From the NCBI GenBank assembly GCA_950097015.1, contig CATNEN010000039.1, forward strand, positions 3,980,001-4,044,000: a stretch of DNA of 64,000 bases. Reading direction: 5' to 3'. The stretch comes from Macrostomum hystrix. Its lineage: Eukaryota > Platyhelminthes > Macrostomidae. Every line of letters begins with the position of its first letter. Position 1 is the stretch's first letter. The translations under genes and the position numbers were made by a program. The notes beneath the pieces are model-generated. The model did not search any database and was not told the origin of the DNA. It saw nothing but the letters and a program-made list of their open reading frames with translations. Below are positions 22,001-33,700 of the stretch, in pieces.

Positions 22001-25000
22001 CTTTAGCCTTACCTTGCCAAATGAGTGAATGCCGCGAAACACGCACAGGTAGATAATGATCCAAGCGGCTAGCAATGTCAAAAACAGCTGCCAGCGGACA
22101 CTGCCCCATTCATCAACACCGCCAGATATCTTCAGCATGTAGTTTCTGCAGTTTTTTAATGCGTTGCAAAACAGTGAGCTTCGGAGTGGCATCAGATGAT
22201 TGAGAGTCGGATCACAACATAAACAGTAAGACTAAGGAGGCTGAGAGACTGAGATTGAGACTAAATCAAGGGAAATTTGAAAAGGAAAATTGGGATTAAC
22301 GAGATAAAGAAGTTGAGATTGTGGGACTAAGTAGCTGGGATAATGAGATTGTAATCTATGCAATATTAGTAAATTATAAATAAAAATCAATTGTCAATTG
22401 AAACTCTCTAGACTAAGGGGGTCAGTGGCAGAGCGGTGAACGCGTTTGCCTCTCGCACCAAGGTCCCTGAGTTCGATTTCACGGCGAGGCCACATTCATT
22501 TAGGGCGCAGCCGCGGAGAGAAGGCTTTGGGGCTTATCATGCAATTTACGCCCTTGAGGGTCTAACCTCCAAGGTACAGTGAAGTGTACACTGCCTGACG
22601 ATGAAAAAGTCTGGGCAGATGTACACACCTGTGTGAGCGGGACCCTGCATTCAGTATCTGTTGTGCGTGTGTGCTCAGGAATCAGCGAAATGGGCAGAAT
22701 TGCCTCCTCGCTGGCCGAGGGTCTAGTGTCAGCAAATGATGTGACATTGCCCGCAGCCCTCCTACAATTATTATTATTAATATATAACTCTCTAGACTAG
22801 GAGAGACAGGATTATGTAGATTGAGAAGTTGGGATAAGGAGGTAAAGAGTAGGGATCCAAAGAAAAGTTAGACGCGGAATTATGAAACCGCGATACTCAG
22901 ACACCGATAACAGCAAGATGATCTCACTCGTAGAAGGTCTCGGTGACAGTCTTCCTGACGTGGTCGAACTTGGTGTACTCTGTACAGTTGGTTACATAAT
23001 CAGGCCTGGGAGCGGTTCGATTCACTTCAAAGCAGGTGGCATCCTTCCATTCGTTTTTGCAGCTAGACCAGAGCAGGGGCACAAAGAAGCTGTTGATAAG
23101 GTAAAACAGTATCCAGCCAATCACAACACTATAGTAAATATTGAGAACTCCGCATGTGATGACATTGCACCAGCCGAGGCCTTTAAAAACTGGCGCAATG
23201 TTGCCAAACAGTTTAATAGGGGTCATGCCGCAGAACTGGCCGACGGACATCTCCAGCACGTACAGCGGCACGGCCAGGATGATGAGGAACAGGAAGTAGG
23301 GCAGCAGGAATGCGCCTGGAATGGGGATTTTTTGGGGCTTGTGATCACTCTGAGAAACTGTCCTTCAGTCATCTACTGGATTTAATGCTAACGATATTCT
23401 TATACCGTTACCCTTTAAATTACCCTTATCAGTCCTTTTTTATGCTCCCCTAAAAGTAGGGGGTAGCTACTGTTACTTCATTATGATCCATAAACAAGCT
23501 GTCACTGTTCATTGTGATCCCCAAATGAGTTGTCACTGTTTATCCACCATGATCTCTAAATGAGCTGTCATTGTTCATCATGATCCCTAAATGAGCAGTC
23601 ACTGTTCATCATGATCCCCAAATGAGCAGTCACTTTCCATCATGATCCCCAAATGAGCAGTCACTGTTCATCATGATCCCCAAATGAGCAGTCACTGTTC
23701 ATCATGATCCCCAAATGAGCAGTCACTTTCCATCATGATCCCCAAATGAGCAGTCACTGTTCATCATGATCCCCAAATGAGCAGTCATTGTTCATCATGA
23801 TCCCCAAATGAGCAGTCATTGTTCATCATGATCCCCAAATGAGCAGTCACTGTTCATCATGATCCCCAAATGAGCAGTCATTGTTCATCATGATCCCCAA
23901 ATGAGCAGTCACTGTTCATCATGATCCCCAAATGAGCAGTCATTGTTCATCATGATACCCAAATGAGCAGACATTGTTCATCATGATCCCCAAATGAGCA
24001 GTCATTGTTCATCATGATCCCCAAATGAGCAGTCATTGTTCATCATGATCCCCAAATGAGCAGTCATTGTTCATCATGATACCCAAATGAGCAGTCATTG
24101 TTCATCATGATCCCCAAATGAGCTGTCACTGTTCATCATGATCCCCAAATGAGCAGTCATTGTTCATCATGATCCCCAAATGAGCAGTCACTGTTCATCA
24201 TGATCCCCAAATGAGCAGTCATTGTTCATCATGATACCCAAATGAGCAGACATTGTTCATCATGATCCCCAAATGAGCAGTCACTGTTCATCATGATCCC
24301 CAAATGAGCTGTCACTGTCCATCATGATCCACAAATGAGCAGTCACTGTTCATCATGATCCCCAAATGAGCTGTCACTGTTCATCATGATCCACAAATGA
24401 GCAGTCACTGTCCATCATGATCCCCAAATGAGCTGTCACTGTTCATCATGATCCCCAAATGAGCAGTCATTGTTCATCATGATACCCAAATGAGCAGTCA
24501 CTGTTCATCATGATCCCCAAATGAGCAGTCATTGTTCATCATGATCCCCAAATGAGCAGTCATTGTTCATCATGATCCCCAAATGAGCAGACATTGTTCA
24601 TCATGATCCCCAAATGAGCTGTCACTGTTCATCATGATCCACAAATGATCCAATATGATATTTTCAATATGATAATATGATATTCCAATATGTCATATTT
24701 TAGCACTCTTACCGCCTCCATTCTTCATGCACAGAAAGGGAAATCGCAGCAGATTGCCCAGGCCGATATTGTAGCCCAGAACGGATAAAACAAACTCGAA
24801 CCGGCCATTCCAGGTGGACTTTTCCTCCTCCTCCTCCTCTTCTTCTTCTTCGTTATCATCGTCGTCATCGTCGATCCCCTCAGAAGAGTTTACTGCAAGA
24901 TAATTGAAATAAATATGTCCTAATAAATATAATAGTAATAGTAAGTTTGATCATGTGACGTGGTAATAGAGAATATTCTCACCTGTTTGAAGCTCAATAG

Positions 25001-25585
25001 AGGCCAAAGGAAATGGATCTGGGTTGATGTGATAAACAGCTATCTCCCCATCAGTGCTTACTGACACCTTCGTTGGATCTAGATTAAAAGTAAAAAATAG
25101 AAGTTTGATAAACTTTAGAGAAAGCATTGTGCGAGCTGGAGAAGCATAAATCAATTAGTAAATTATATGTACACACTAAGGAGACTGGTTAGAGTGTTTA
25201 GCTTCATAATCTTAGAGTTATGTTTTTTAATTAATTTAATCTTAGCCACCTAAATCTGTGGAATAAACAACATTTCATAGCACCTCAGAAAGTTTTATCT
25301 GTGCAATTTACTTTGCATCTGGCCCAACTAAGCTGGGTGTAATTCATTTCTATATTTCATAAATTCTGTAGATGTTTAATTCTGTATTTTCTTCATAAAA
25401 ATAGATAGGTGCAACTAAAAATTTCTTTCATCCAAGCAATAAGACATGAGAGTCCAAATCAAAACAGAATATTAATTTATTTATAAATCCAATGTGTACA
25501 TTAGATCTAAGGACTCACCAAGTTCTGATACGGATAGTGTGTTTGGAAATACTTCAGCAGCATTTACGACATATTTGTTTGGCAT
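18406..25585 (-). CDS. SLC6 sodium-dependent neurotransmitter/amino-acid transporter
   Basis: Predicted Na+/Cl- coupled plasma-membrane symporter. Eleven exons chain in exact phase: 25585-25519, 25078-24983, 24892-24713, 23315-22928, 22145-22013, 20713-20237, 20086-19958, 19869-19773, 19674-19574, 19249-19061 and 18522-18406, giving 657 residues with 12 predicted TMs. Diagnostic motifs: TM1 [13 protein letters not shown] and [23 protein letters not shown]; the extracellular-loop-2 cysteine pair in [12 protein letters not shown] with NRT and NCT glycosylation sites after it; [24 protein letters not shown]; the TM6 region [12 protein letters not shown]; and TM8 LGVDSEF. The N terminus has six Asp then ten Glu just before TM1. 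The usual TM1 Trp of NxWRFP is Leu here. The substrate cannot be assigned by eye. An acceptor lies 19 nt upstream of the ATG, so a non-coding leader exon or spliced leader is likely. Confidence 0.93.
18563..19053. repeat. GGCA/GACA tetranucleotide array in the SLC6 intron
   Basis: An interrupted run of GGCA and GACA tetramers makes up about 91% of the 538-bp intron between the last two coding exons. It starts only a few bases inside the splice donor at 19,059-19,060. In the sense RNA it reads as CCTG and TCTG repeats. Confidence 0.95.
20912..21293 (+). mobile_element. tRNA-derived SINE (family A, copy 2)
   Basis: A nearly full-length copy in the SLC6 intron, antisense to the gene. It shows the head GTGCCAGAGCAGTCTAACGC, B-box-like GAGCTTGATTCC, the body GGGGCTTGTCGTGCAATTTA, a 3' domain with GTCACCAAATGATGTGCC, and a TTATTATT tail. 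Target-site duplications were not clear. Confidence 0.85.
21294..21892 (+). mobile_element. GC/CpG-rich solo-LTR-like segment
   Basis: A CpG-rich block inside an otherwise AT-rich intron, directly after the SINE tail. It begins TGTGGTGCC and a plausible end is CTGCAACA, so TGT...ACA. It contains GATTGGCTGGGCG and CCAATCAG (CCAAT boxes on both strands), CTTTAAAAGATCG (TATA-like) and GGTTTATTAAAGTG (poly(A)-like), in the order expected of an LTR. I found no target-site duplication or internal retroelement genes. A captured promoter is the alternative. Confidence 0.4.
22416..22785 (+). mobile_element. tRNA-derived SINE (family A, copy 3) with 14-bp target-site duplication
   Basis: The best-preserved copy. 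It has A-box TGGCAGAGCGG, B-box-like GAGTTCGATTTC, the shared body and 3' domain (GTGTCAGCAAATGATGTGAC) and an ATT-repeat tail. It is flanked by the perfect 14-bp direct repeat AACTCTCTAGACTA at 22402-22415 and 22786-22799. It lies in an SLC6 intron, antisense to the gene. Confidence 0.93.
23470..24650. repeat. 31-bp minisatellite (about 38 copies) in the SLC6 intron
   Basis: Units contain TGATCCCCAAATGAGCAGTC followed by ACTGTTCATCA. The variants are CAT for CAC, ACCC or CACA for CCCC, and GCTGTC for GCAGTC. The array fills about 84% of the intron between the exon ending in the TM1 NGGG motif and the next one. Confidence 0.94.
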
Positions 25586-25604
25586 TCTGAACAAGATATT
25601 ATTC

Positions 25605-26755
25605 CTGAAAGAAAATGTTTATTAAATAATTATACACTTCTTTATGTATGAAACAGATAATGTTTATTTAAAAATATTGTCAATATTTAAATTAAAAGTA
25701 ACAAGCTACAGTTAAGGTTTGTTGTGTTTCTTGTGCAATACCTATGCATAGGGCACACACATTGTTCAAATCACACAAAAATGGGACCTATTGTGCTACT
25801 TTACACAATAATATTATTATTATTACACATTATTACATTATTCATTATTACACAATAATAATGTGGCAACAATATCTTACAAAATGGAATATAAAAAATT
25901 GACATGAAAGATGTCTTTAGACCTTCTAAACCTTAAAAGAAATTATTTTTTCTCAAAAAGTAAAAAAGGAGCAGGCCAAATGTCAATACATAATAATCAC
26001 AATCACTAAAACAAATTTTCTTAGCAGAGAATCAAAACATTCTGGGTTACAATGTTTACAGTACCATTTTAAAGCATCATCTCATGTATTTAATAATCCA
26101 GAACTTGATATATCAGTTTTGGATGACAATTTTAGGGTGGATTTCTTATTGAAATGATTGTCTTCCAAAAAGTACAACACTTCTATTTTGCTGTACTTAA
26201 CTGCATCTTAATTGCAATTGCATTTGTTTTGCAATAAGAAATCTGCCCTAAAATGATTGGGTTCCAATACTATTTTATCTTAAGTTAGCATAACTAATGC
26301 TAGTTGGCATAAATAATACAAAAAGAACTGCAGGTTACAAAGTGGAATGGCAACCCTCAGTTTGGGACAAACATCACTTTCAATGGTATAGGTACATACA
26401 AATGATTGTCAACCAAAAGTTGATATATTAAGCATTTGAGCAAGTCATGGCGTAAACATTGATTGCTAAATAAAAGTTTAGTACAAAATTACTTTATTGT
26501 TTATAGTTTTGGATCATAATCATTTCTCCTTAATAGTTGTATTCAAATGATTGCCTTCTGAAACCAATAATATAACTTTGGTTGATGGAAGTATGGGAAC
26601 TATGCTAGTAAACTGGGTAAACTGTTTTAACTTAATTGTAATTTGGGATCATGATTATTGCTGATATTGAGCTATATTTAATTAGAGTTGAATTATTGGA
26701 CACAGTAGCCTAGTGATAGGCCAAACAACCTAGCCAAATGAGACAGACAGGTGTA
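25605..26755. other. AT-rich 5' flank of the SLC6 gene
   Basis: Very AT-rich, with no coding signal. It may contain an untranslated first exon of the transporter. Local AT microrepeats (ATTATT) occur near 25,800-25,870. Confidence 0.45.
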
Positions 26756-26764
26756 GGCATTAGC

Positions 26765-27777
26765 AGTCTGCAGTCATTTTGTCTGCCAATGAATTTTAGC
26801 AGACAAAACGACTTTTTTATTTATGTTTATTTTGGTTCACTTATTTAGTATTTTTTATGTAGGGAATTAAAATAAATTAGTATAAGCAAGTTTTAAGTAT
26901 GTTTTCTTATTTATATTGATACATTTTGTTTTTCTTCATTTTCTACAAAACCTAACTAATCTATATAATACTTTCGATGCATCAATGTGAAGTTATTTTT
27001 TGAGAAAGTGGTGTTATCGATAATTTTATCGATAATAAAACAATGGAGGAAAAGGGGGTTCAAAGTATTGGAAGTGCGTGACTCGCAATAGCACAATTAA
27101 ATGCAGTGGCAGCATCACGGAATCCCCAGGGGGCATGTTTCATCCAAGGAAGTGGCACATATGTGAGGCAAACATAGATGGTGGTCTGCGCAAGGAGGTG
27201 GCTCTAGAAGTGAAGCAGGCTGCTAAGAGAGCAAAGCTGTGGCAACAGTGCTGTGGCGCTGTCTTAGGCAAGTGTCTGTCGTGATGAATTACTGCCAAAA
27301 CAGTTTTTTGACATTTTGCTTTGTGACGTTAGTCATTTTGTGACGTTTTTAAATTTTTACATTTTTACATTTCTACTTGTATTCGTGAATAAATTGCAAA
27401 TGAGTTTACATTTTCTGTGCCTACAATTTTGATTGCTCCTTACATTTTACACTTTGTGCATTTAAGCTACTTGTATTTGTGAATAAATTGCATGAGTTTA
27501 CATACACAAAAAAAAGAAAGTTGGAAGGAAACTAAACGGTTGGAGATATTTGCTTCTGGCTTTGTGTATTTATATGCAACATATTAGCTCCGGAACTTTC
27601 AGAAAAATCCTAGCATTATAATAAATTATAATTAATAAGACATTTACATTACACTTCCTTGCAAAGCTTGATGACATAATTAGTTATTCCGATTTATATA
27701 TTATATATATTGGCAGACAAAACGACTATATCGTATATTGGCAGACGAAAAGGCGGCAGATGAAATGACCGTCAACC
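26765..27777 (+). mobile_element. Decayed Mutator-like (MULE) element with a FLYWCH finger remnant
   Basis: A 1,013-bp element is bracketed by the 9-bp direct repeat GGCATTAGC (26756-26764 and 27778-27786). Nine bp is the Mutator-type target-site length. The ends form imperfect inverted repeats: the left has GTCATTTTGTCTGCC, and the right on the other strand has GTCATTTCATCTGCC. Both ends also carry an inner copy of GCAGACAAAACGAC. Inside, 27,039-27,284 (+) encodes a FLYWCH-type zinc-finger remnant with GGSKYWKCVTRNSTIKCSGS, then histidine and HxC residues. That domain is known from animal MULE proteins. The remaining transposase is absent and stops flank the remnant, so the copy is non-autonomous. 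Confidence 0.75.
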
Positions 27778-27786
27778 GGCATTAGC

Positions 27787-30752
27787 TACCATGGAACTAA
27801 TGGCATTTAGTTAGTTTTATGATTGTCTATGATGTCTATGCAATTGATTACAAAATATCTTGTCACCAAAATGTCCTGGGACCAAATTATATCCATATGA
27901 GTTAATAGTATTATTAGTGTCTTGCCCCTTGACACTTGCATGCTAGACCATAGGAGTAAAATCTACTCTGAATAATAAGTGTTAGGCCTATGGCTATAAT
28001 GGTTGCCATAAATATAGCAGAAGTTTAAATTATTAAATTTGAAAAAATAAATTTCACTAGGGGCCTATAAAAAAATATAAATTATGCTTTTTTTGTAGGA
28101 AAAAGGCCCTACAACAAAAACATACTCCTCAATTTTTGCATATTTCCTATGGGATTGACGATTGTCACAAATTTCAAAGGTCATAAACCAAACAAATGCC
28201 AAACTAAAACTAACTACGGATCTGGTATGTTTCCAAGTTGATAGGTCTATAGTTTCTTTACCTAACATTAAAAAGTACTTGCTGGTTGCTATGGATCAAA
28301 ACATTATAGCCACCGTGCCATTATTTTCTCTAATAATGGCATCTAGATAGTAGGCTAAGCCAACTTCAAACAATTCATTAGCTAGAATGAGTTTCAATAC
28401 AGCATCACTATCAGCAGCAGTGTACTAGAGCATAGAAGATTAATAGGGTTAAGTTGTATTCTGGAAAAACTTTTGAGAACGTTCGCAGTTCCTGAAATGA
28501 CCGGGTTGTCAGTTCATAATTCAGTTCTGCACGACAATAATACATTTTTAGCAAACAAAAATAACAAACCTCAAGCTGTTTAAAACGCAGCCTATTTCGA
28601 AGAACTCGCATTAAACCAAAACGCATAAATGCGTTATAAGAATAGAAACAGAATACAGTGCAGAAGTATTTTCGTTAATCAAATTATAATTAACCAATAC
28701 ACTTTCGAGCTAAAATAAAACACACTTTTAATTGTCATTGTCAAATCGCAAATATCGCAAATATCGCAAATCGCAAATGGCACCCGTGTTGACAGAGATA
28801 GGGTCTAAGAAACGGTAATCGAAGTAAACGGTAGCGCAAGTTCGGAAAGCAAACTGTTTAAAGCAAGTGAATAAAGTTGTTATTATTCTTTTAGCTAAAG
28901 ACTACAAGCTGGAAATTGTATGTCATAAGCGAGAATTCGTACTGAAATAAGATATACAGGTTGGATCTGATCCAGACAGTAAAACCCAGAAGGGATTAAA
29001 TTAATGCAGATTTTGCAGAAGGAAATAAAAGGAAACTAAGGGAGTAATTCCAAATAAGAGAGAGAGAGAGTGTGAGATTGGACACCCTCCGGTCCACTGG
29101 TAGCCTTTGTCGGACTGAACTTAATAAAAGACTGTGTGTCACTAACATAAAATATACATATGAGTTATTCGTGTGAATCAGATTAAAATAGTGTCTTACC
29201 GCTCGGACACTTGCATGCTATCACAGAGTAAATAACTACTCTAATATAATATTATAAAGTGTTATACTAATTAAAAGTGCTAAAGTTTAAAAGCCCTGAG
29301 ACCATTTGATAGAATATTAACAAATAAGAAAGGGCCCTCCCACACTTTTTAATTTATAAGTAAAAATAAAGTATTAATTTGTAATGTAAAAAATATATAT
29401 GTAGCTACGTGCTGAATGCGCCGTTGAGAGAATACTATATTGCTGGCTAATATGTACGTTAAGTGCTGGTGAACTAGGATATTACTAGACATAGTATGGT
29501 CTAACTCTGTCTTGTTTGTTGACCTCAAGCCAAGGAAGGCATAGTTTTTTCTTCGTTAGTTTTTCTTCACCTAGCGGTATTTAATATACATTAAGTAGCC
29601 TTATTAATTTAAAAGAACATGTTCTCGGAACAAAGAACATGTTCGGAGTTGCCTATTAGGCGACCGTCGCGCATGTTAGATGTAGCCTAAGAGTCGTCAA
29701 CACGGCTGATCATGGATATGGATGCTTTCTGACCCTTCATCGTTCTGTGCATTTGGTGTGAATAGGCCTAGCATCCTGAAATCTAAAATTACATCCAGAA
29801 ATTGTCAGAAAAACTTGAGGCAAAAGCAGCTATATCATAACCCTTAAAATATTCTTTTAAAAAGAGGACTAACACTGACAGTAAACAGAGTCCAGATGGC
29901 GGGCATCTGCATGGGATGTGACATGCAAGGGAATATGGCATGTGGGGCCATTGGCGAACTTGAGTTGGCCAGTTGGTCTTAAATAATGTTGGTCTTCCTA
30001 AAATGTGATCCAGGATGCTTAATCGCATCGGAATTTTAGACAAAAAACCAAGGGCCATGTAACACTTTCTCTTTATAATATGGCCATGGCCCATGGCTGT
30101 TAATGCCAATGTATTTAGATTGTTCTGCCAGATTAAGTAGGCCTACTAATGTATAATAATAGTATGAAATTAGCTTGTAAAATTAAATTCATATGAATTT
30201 AATCGCTTCATAAAAAAGATATTATAACAATAAATTTTATAAATTAGCTATTAATTGTTGCAAAGTTGTAAACTAGCTAGGCATGAGCCTGCTCTAGACA
30301 TAGGCCTATACCAATCCAGTCCTAATGTGGCATGGCACCTCTCCCCATTTGGCATGATTAACCTTGCAAAACATATATTTATTTAATATTCATATAAAAG
30401 TAGACTATATAGTTGTGTTGAATTGAAAAGTAGGCCTATACCTAGAATAGACAGGTTTTCTTAAACCTATGGTTATGCCAAAACTTCTGCCTTGCATAGG
30501 CCTACTTGGTACTGAAATAAGCTATTAGCCCTAGGCAATCAATGTTGAATGTTACAAACATCATTTTTTGATAATGATAAAGCGCATGTATTTAGATTAA
30601 GCCTAAGGCAAACTTTTTTTATTCAAACTAGTTTTTAAAATTTCATATTAAAAAATGAATTTTGTTGTTTGCAACTGTCAATATTTTTCTTTTTTTTTGT
30701 AGACTAATTTAATTCTAACTAAAATGAAAGTATAATATTTTACAATTTCTAG
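27787..30752. other. AT-rich spacer between the MULE-like element and ATAD5
   Basis: No convincing gene. Two diverged copies of a roughly 75-bp block, sharing TAGTGTCTT and GACACTTGCATGCTA, lie at about 27,917 and 29,191. Sequence at 29,040-29,150 has an AATAAAAGACTGTGTGTC motif resembling an LTR polyadenylation region, unproven. The palindrome TAGGCCTA occurs six times here, five of them at 29,763-30,504. A splice-acceptor-like TTTCTAG ends at 30,752, eight bases before the ATAD5 start codon. Confidence 0.5.
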
Positions 30753-30760
30753 CCATCTCA

Positions 30761-33700
30761 ATGCGTAGCATCACTGATTTCTTTCGTCCTACAACAGACC
30801 CTTCTCCAGCTGGGCAGAAGCAGCAGTCATGTGAAAGCATTGTTATTATTGATGATGATGATGAAATTGATGGCACTGGGCAACATTTGGCTCAGTTGAC
30901 AAAGCCACTAGCTGTTAGCTGCAAGTCAGATTCCAATGCTGTATTCGACAACCTAGCTTGTCATGATCACATCTTAGCTTCTCAGACTAGTCATTTATAT
31001 CCAGATGATGAGGTGAGATTATCGATGAATTATTCCTTTGAAAAATTCTAATTATTGACAAGTTGCAAAGGGATTTATGCTTTAGTGACAGATTACCCAT
31101 TAAGGGATTAGGAAAGGATGACAGGTGGGATTTGGAAGGGATGACAAGTGCGATTTGGAAGGGATGACAAGTGGGATTAAGAAGGGATTACAGGTGACCC
31201 ACTCAGGGCTTAGGAATGGATGAGAGGTATAATGCATCTGCTAAAGAAATGGGGTAGGGCAGGCGAAAATGGCAAATGGCAAAATTGACAGTTGAAAATC
31301 AGGATCTTAATGTTAGGCCATTATCAGGTAACTGCAGAAGTTGCAGTGGCACATTAAAAAACTTGAAAGAAACGAAGTTTTTTATTCTCCAAGGTTACTC
31401 AGCCCTGCTTCATATCTTCTGAGAGCATCAACAGCAACAGCAATCATTCGTCTAGCTCTTCCTCTGACACGGATGATGTTTCCAACGATGACAGCGAGTC
31501 TAACACAGCCAAGCGACCCACATCGTCAGTGATCAAAGCAGCGATAGTTCCTGTGGACATTCAGGAAATTACATTCGACACATTCAGGGCAGATGACGTC
31601 CAGATAGCGAAGCCGCTGAAGTCACCGAATGTGAAAGCACATGCGAACTCAACGAATAAAGTTGCCACCCTATTCGACCCGTCGACCTGGGGTCGCCGAC
31701 GCGTCGCCGAAGTCGTCCATCAAGAGGAGTCCCCATCTTTTTCGCCTGTGCAGCCTCGTCGTGGGCGCGGCCGACCTCGAAAAATGCCAGTCGCGTCGCC
31801 ACCGCAGCCGCCGCCAGCTCTGCCAACGCCCACGCAGCCGGCGTCTGACACTTCGCCGACTAAATCAGCGACTGTTCGAAGGCCAGCGCCGAGTGCCGCC
31901 GATAGAGCCCGCTTCTTTGCCACCGACTTTCGACCGAAGCAGTTGCTGACAAAATCGGCCACCTCGGCGCCGGTTTTCGGAAATCTTCCGTGCCCCTGGC
32001 CGGCCAGTTGGAATGCACACGTTGGCTGGCAACCGTTGCCTAGCAACGAAGAAACCTATTCGTTTCGAGAGCTGGACGATAAGGATGAGCAGTTGAAGCC
32101 ATTGTCGAATGCACAGCAGCCTCACCGCAGTCTTCTCTTGCTCGGAAACAAAAATAATGACGCATCTTGTTGCCTAGCAACAGTACGCATAACTCGATTA
32201 GCAACCAACGCTGAAACTCGAGCGATTGCAACTAGCGCCACTGTCGCCGAGGTCACTAGCGACCTTCCCGATGCCGAGCGTCGATTTGCAGCTCTGACCT
32301 CCGCTCTGACAGCGGCTGCATCCAACGGTGACGCTAGACAACGAAGCCTAGCCGACCTGCTTGCGCCGCGCAGCGTCGTTGATATCGTCGACGGTGGCGA
32401 CGATGTGCCTCGATTAGCCGACTGGCTGGAAGGCTGGGAGCGGCGTCAGCGTCTAGAACGTCGAGAGCGTGCCCGGAAGCGTCGGCGAAGACGCCGGTGC
32501 GGCGGCGTTGATTCTGAGGACTCCGACGACGACTACGATAGTTACTATGATGACGAAGACGACAGTGACAGCGCAGATGACGAGGCCGAGGCAAAAGCAG
32601 CGCTGGTTGAAGGTCCGGGCAAGACAAGCCTGGCCTATGCATTGGCTGCCCAGCTGGGATTGCAGGTTTGCTAAATCTTCATTTTACACTTGACTCCTTA
32701 CTGCCTACTGTTAGTAGCATTATTCTACTTTTCTTTCTGCATATTTTAGTAGCTTACATCACAAATGCTCACTTCCACCTATTGTGCCCCCTCTGCCAGG
32801 TGTTTGAGGTGAACACCGGCGAGCGCCGCCAAGGCAAGCAGCTGCTTGACCGCCTGCAGGAGGCGGCCATCTGCAGCCAGGTGGGTCGACAGCGACTGGA
32901 TGCTGCGCCGTCCACCACTGCAGCTGCGTCGCCGTCGGTCGCCACGTCTGGTAAGAAGCGTCGAACTTTGGTTGCTTTGGCAACCGATCGACGCCAATCT
33001 AAGCGAATGCGTCGCGATGAGGACGCGCCTAAGGTCGTCGATTCACCGGCTCTATCTCGCGTAAGACTCTTGCGATAATTTTTTGTCCTAGATCTCTAAT
33101 CTTTATCATAATCCAGCACTTTAACGCCTTAATTCGATGTCCATCTGATTCTCCCAGATCCCCAAAGCTACATCTGGTTCTGCCAGATCCCAAAAGCTTC
33201 ACCTCGTTCTCCTAGATCCCCAAGGCTACACCTCGTTCTCCCAGATCCCCAAAGCTACACCTCGTTCTCCCAGATTCCCAATGCTACACATCAATCGTCA
33301 TCCCCAGGTGACCGTGACCAACGCCTGCCTGCTACTGTTTGACGATGCCGACACGCTCCTAGAAGACGAAACCGGCTTTCACCGGCTGCTGGCCCTGGTT
33401 TGCTCCGTAGCCCGCAAGCCGGCTTTGATCGGCGTGAACGATGCGGCCTCATTTCGCCGACAGGCGTCTGGCGGCGTCCTGGCCTCGGCGCCGCTGTTTC
33501 ACCTGCGCCCGGCTGCGCCAGCCGCCGTGGCTGGGTTCGCTCGGCTGGTGGCAGCGGCGCTCGGCTGGCAGCTGCAGTCGGACGGCGCTGCGGCACTGGC
33601 CGGGCACTGCGGCCATCGGATTGGCCGCCTGCTGCAACTGCTGCAATATCAACTGTATCTACCCAGCTGCGGCAGCAATGACGTCATCACCGAGGCGATG

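Noticed and set aside
22882-23385. A 167-codon + strand open frame
   Set aside because: It is antisense to a well-supported SLC6 exon (22928-23315), whose translation matches the family.
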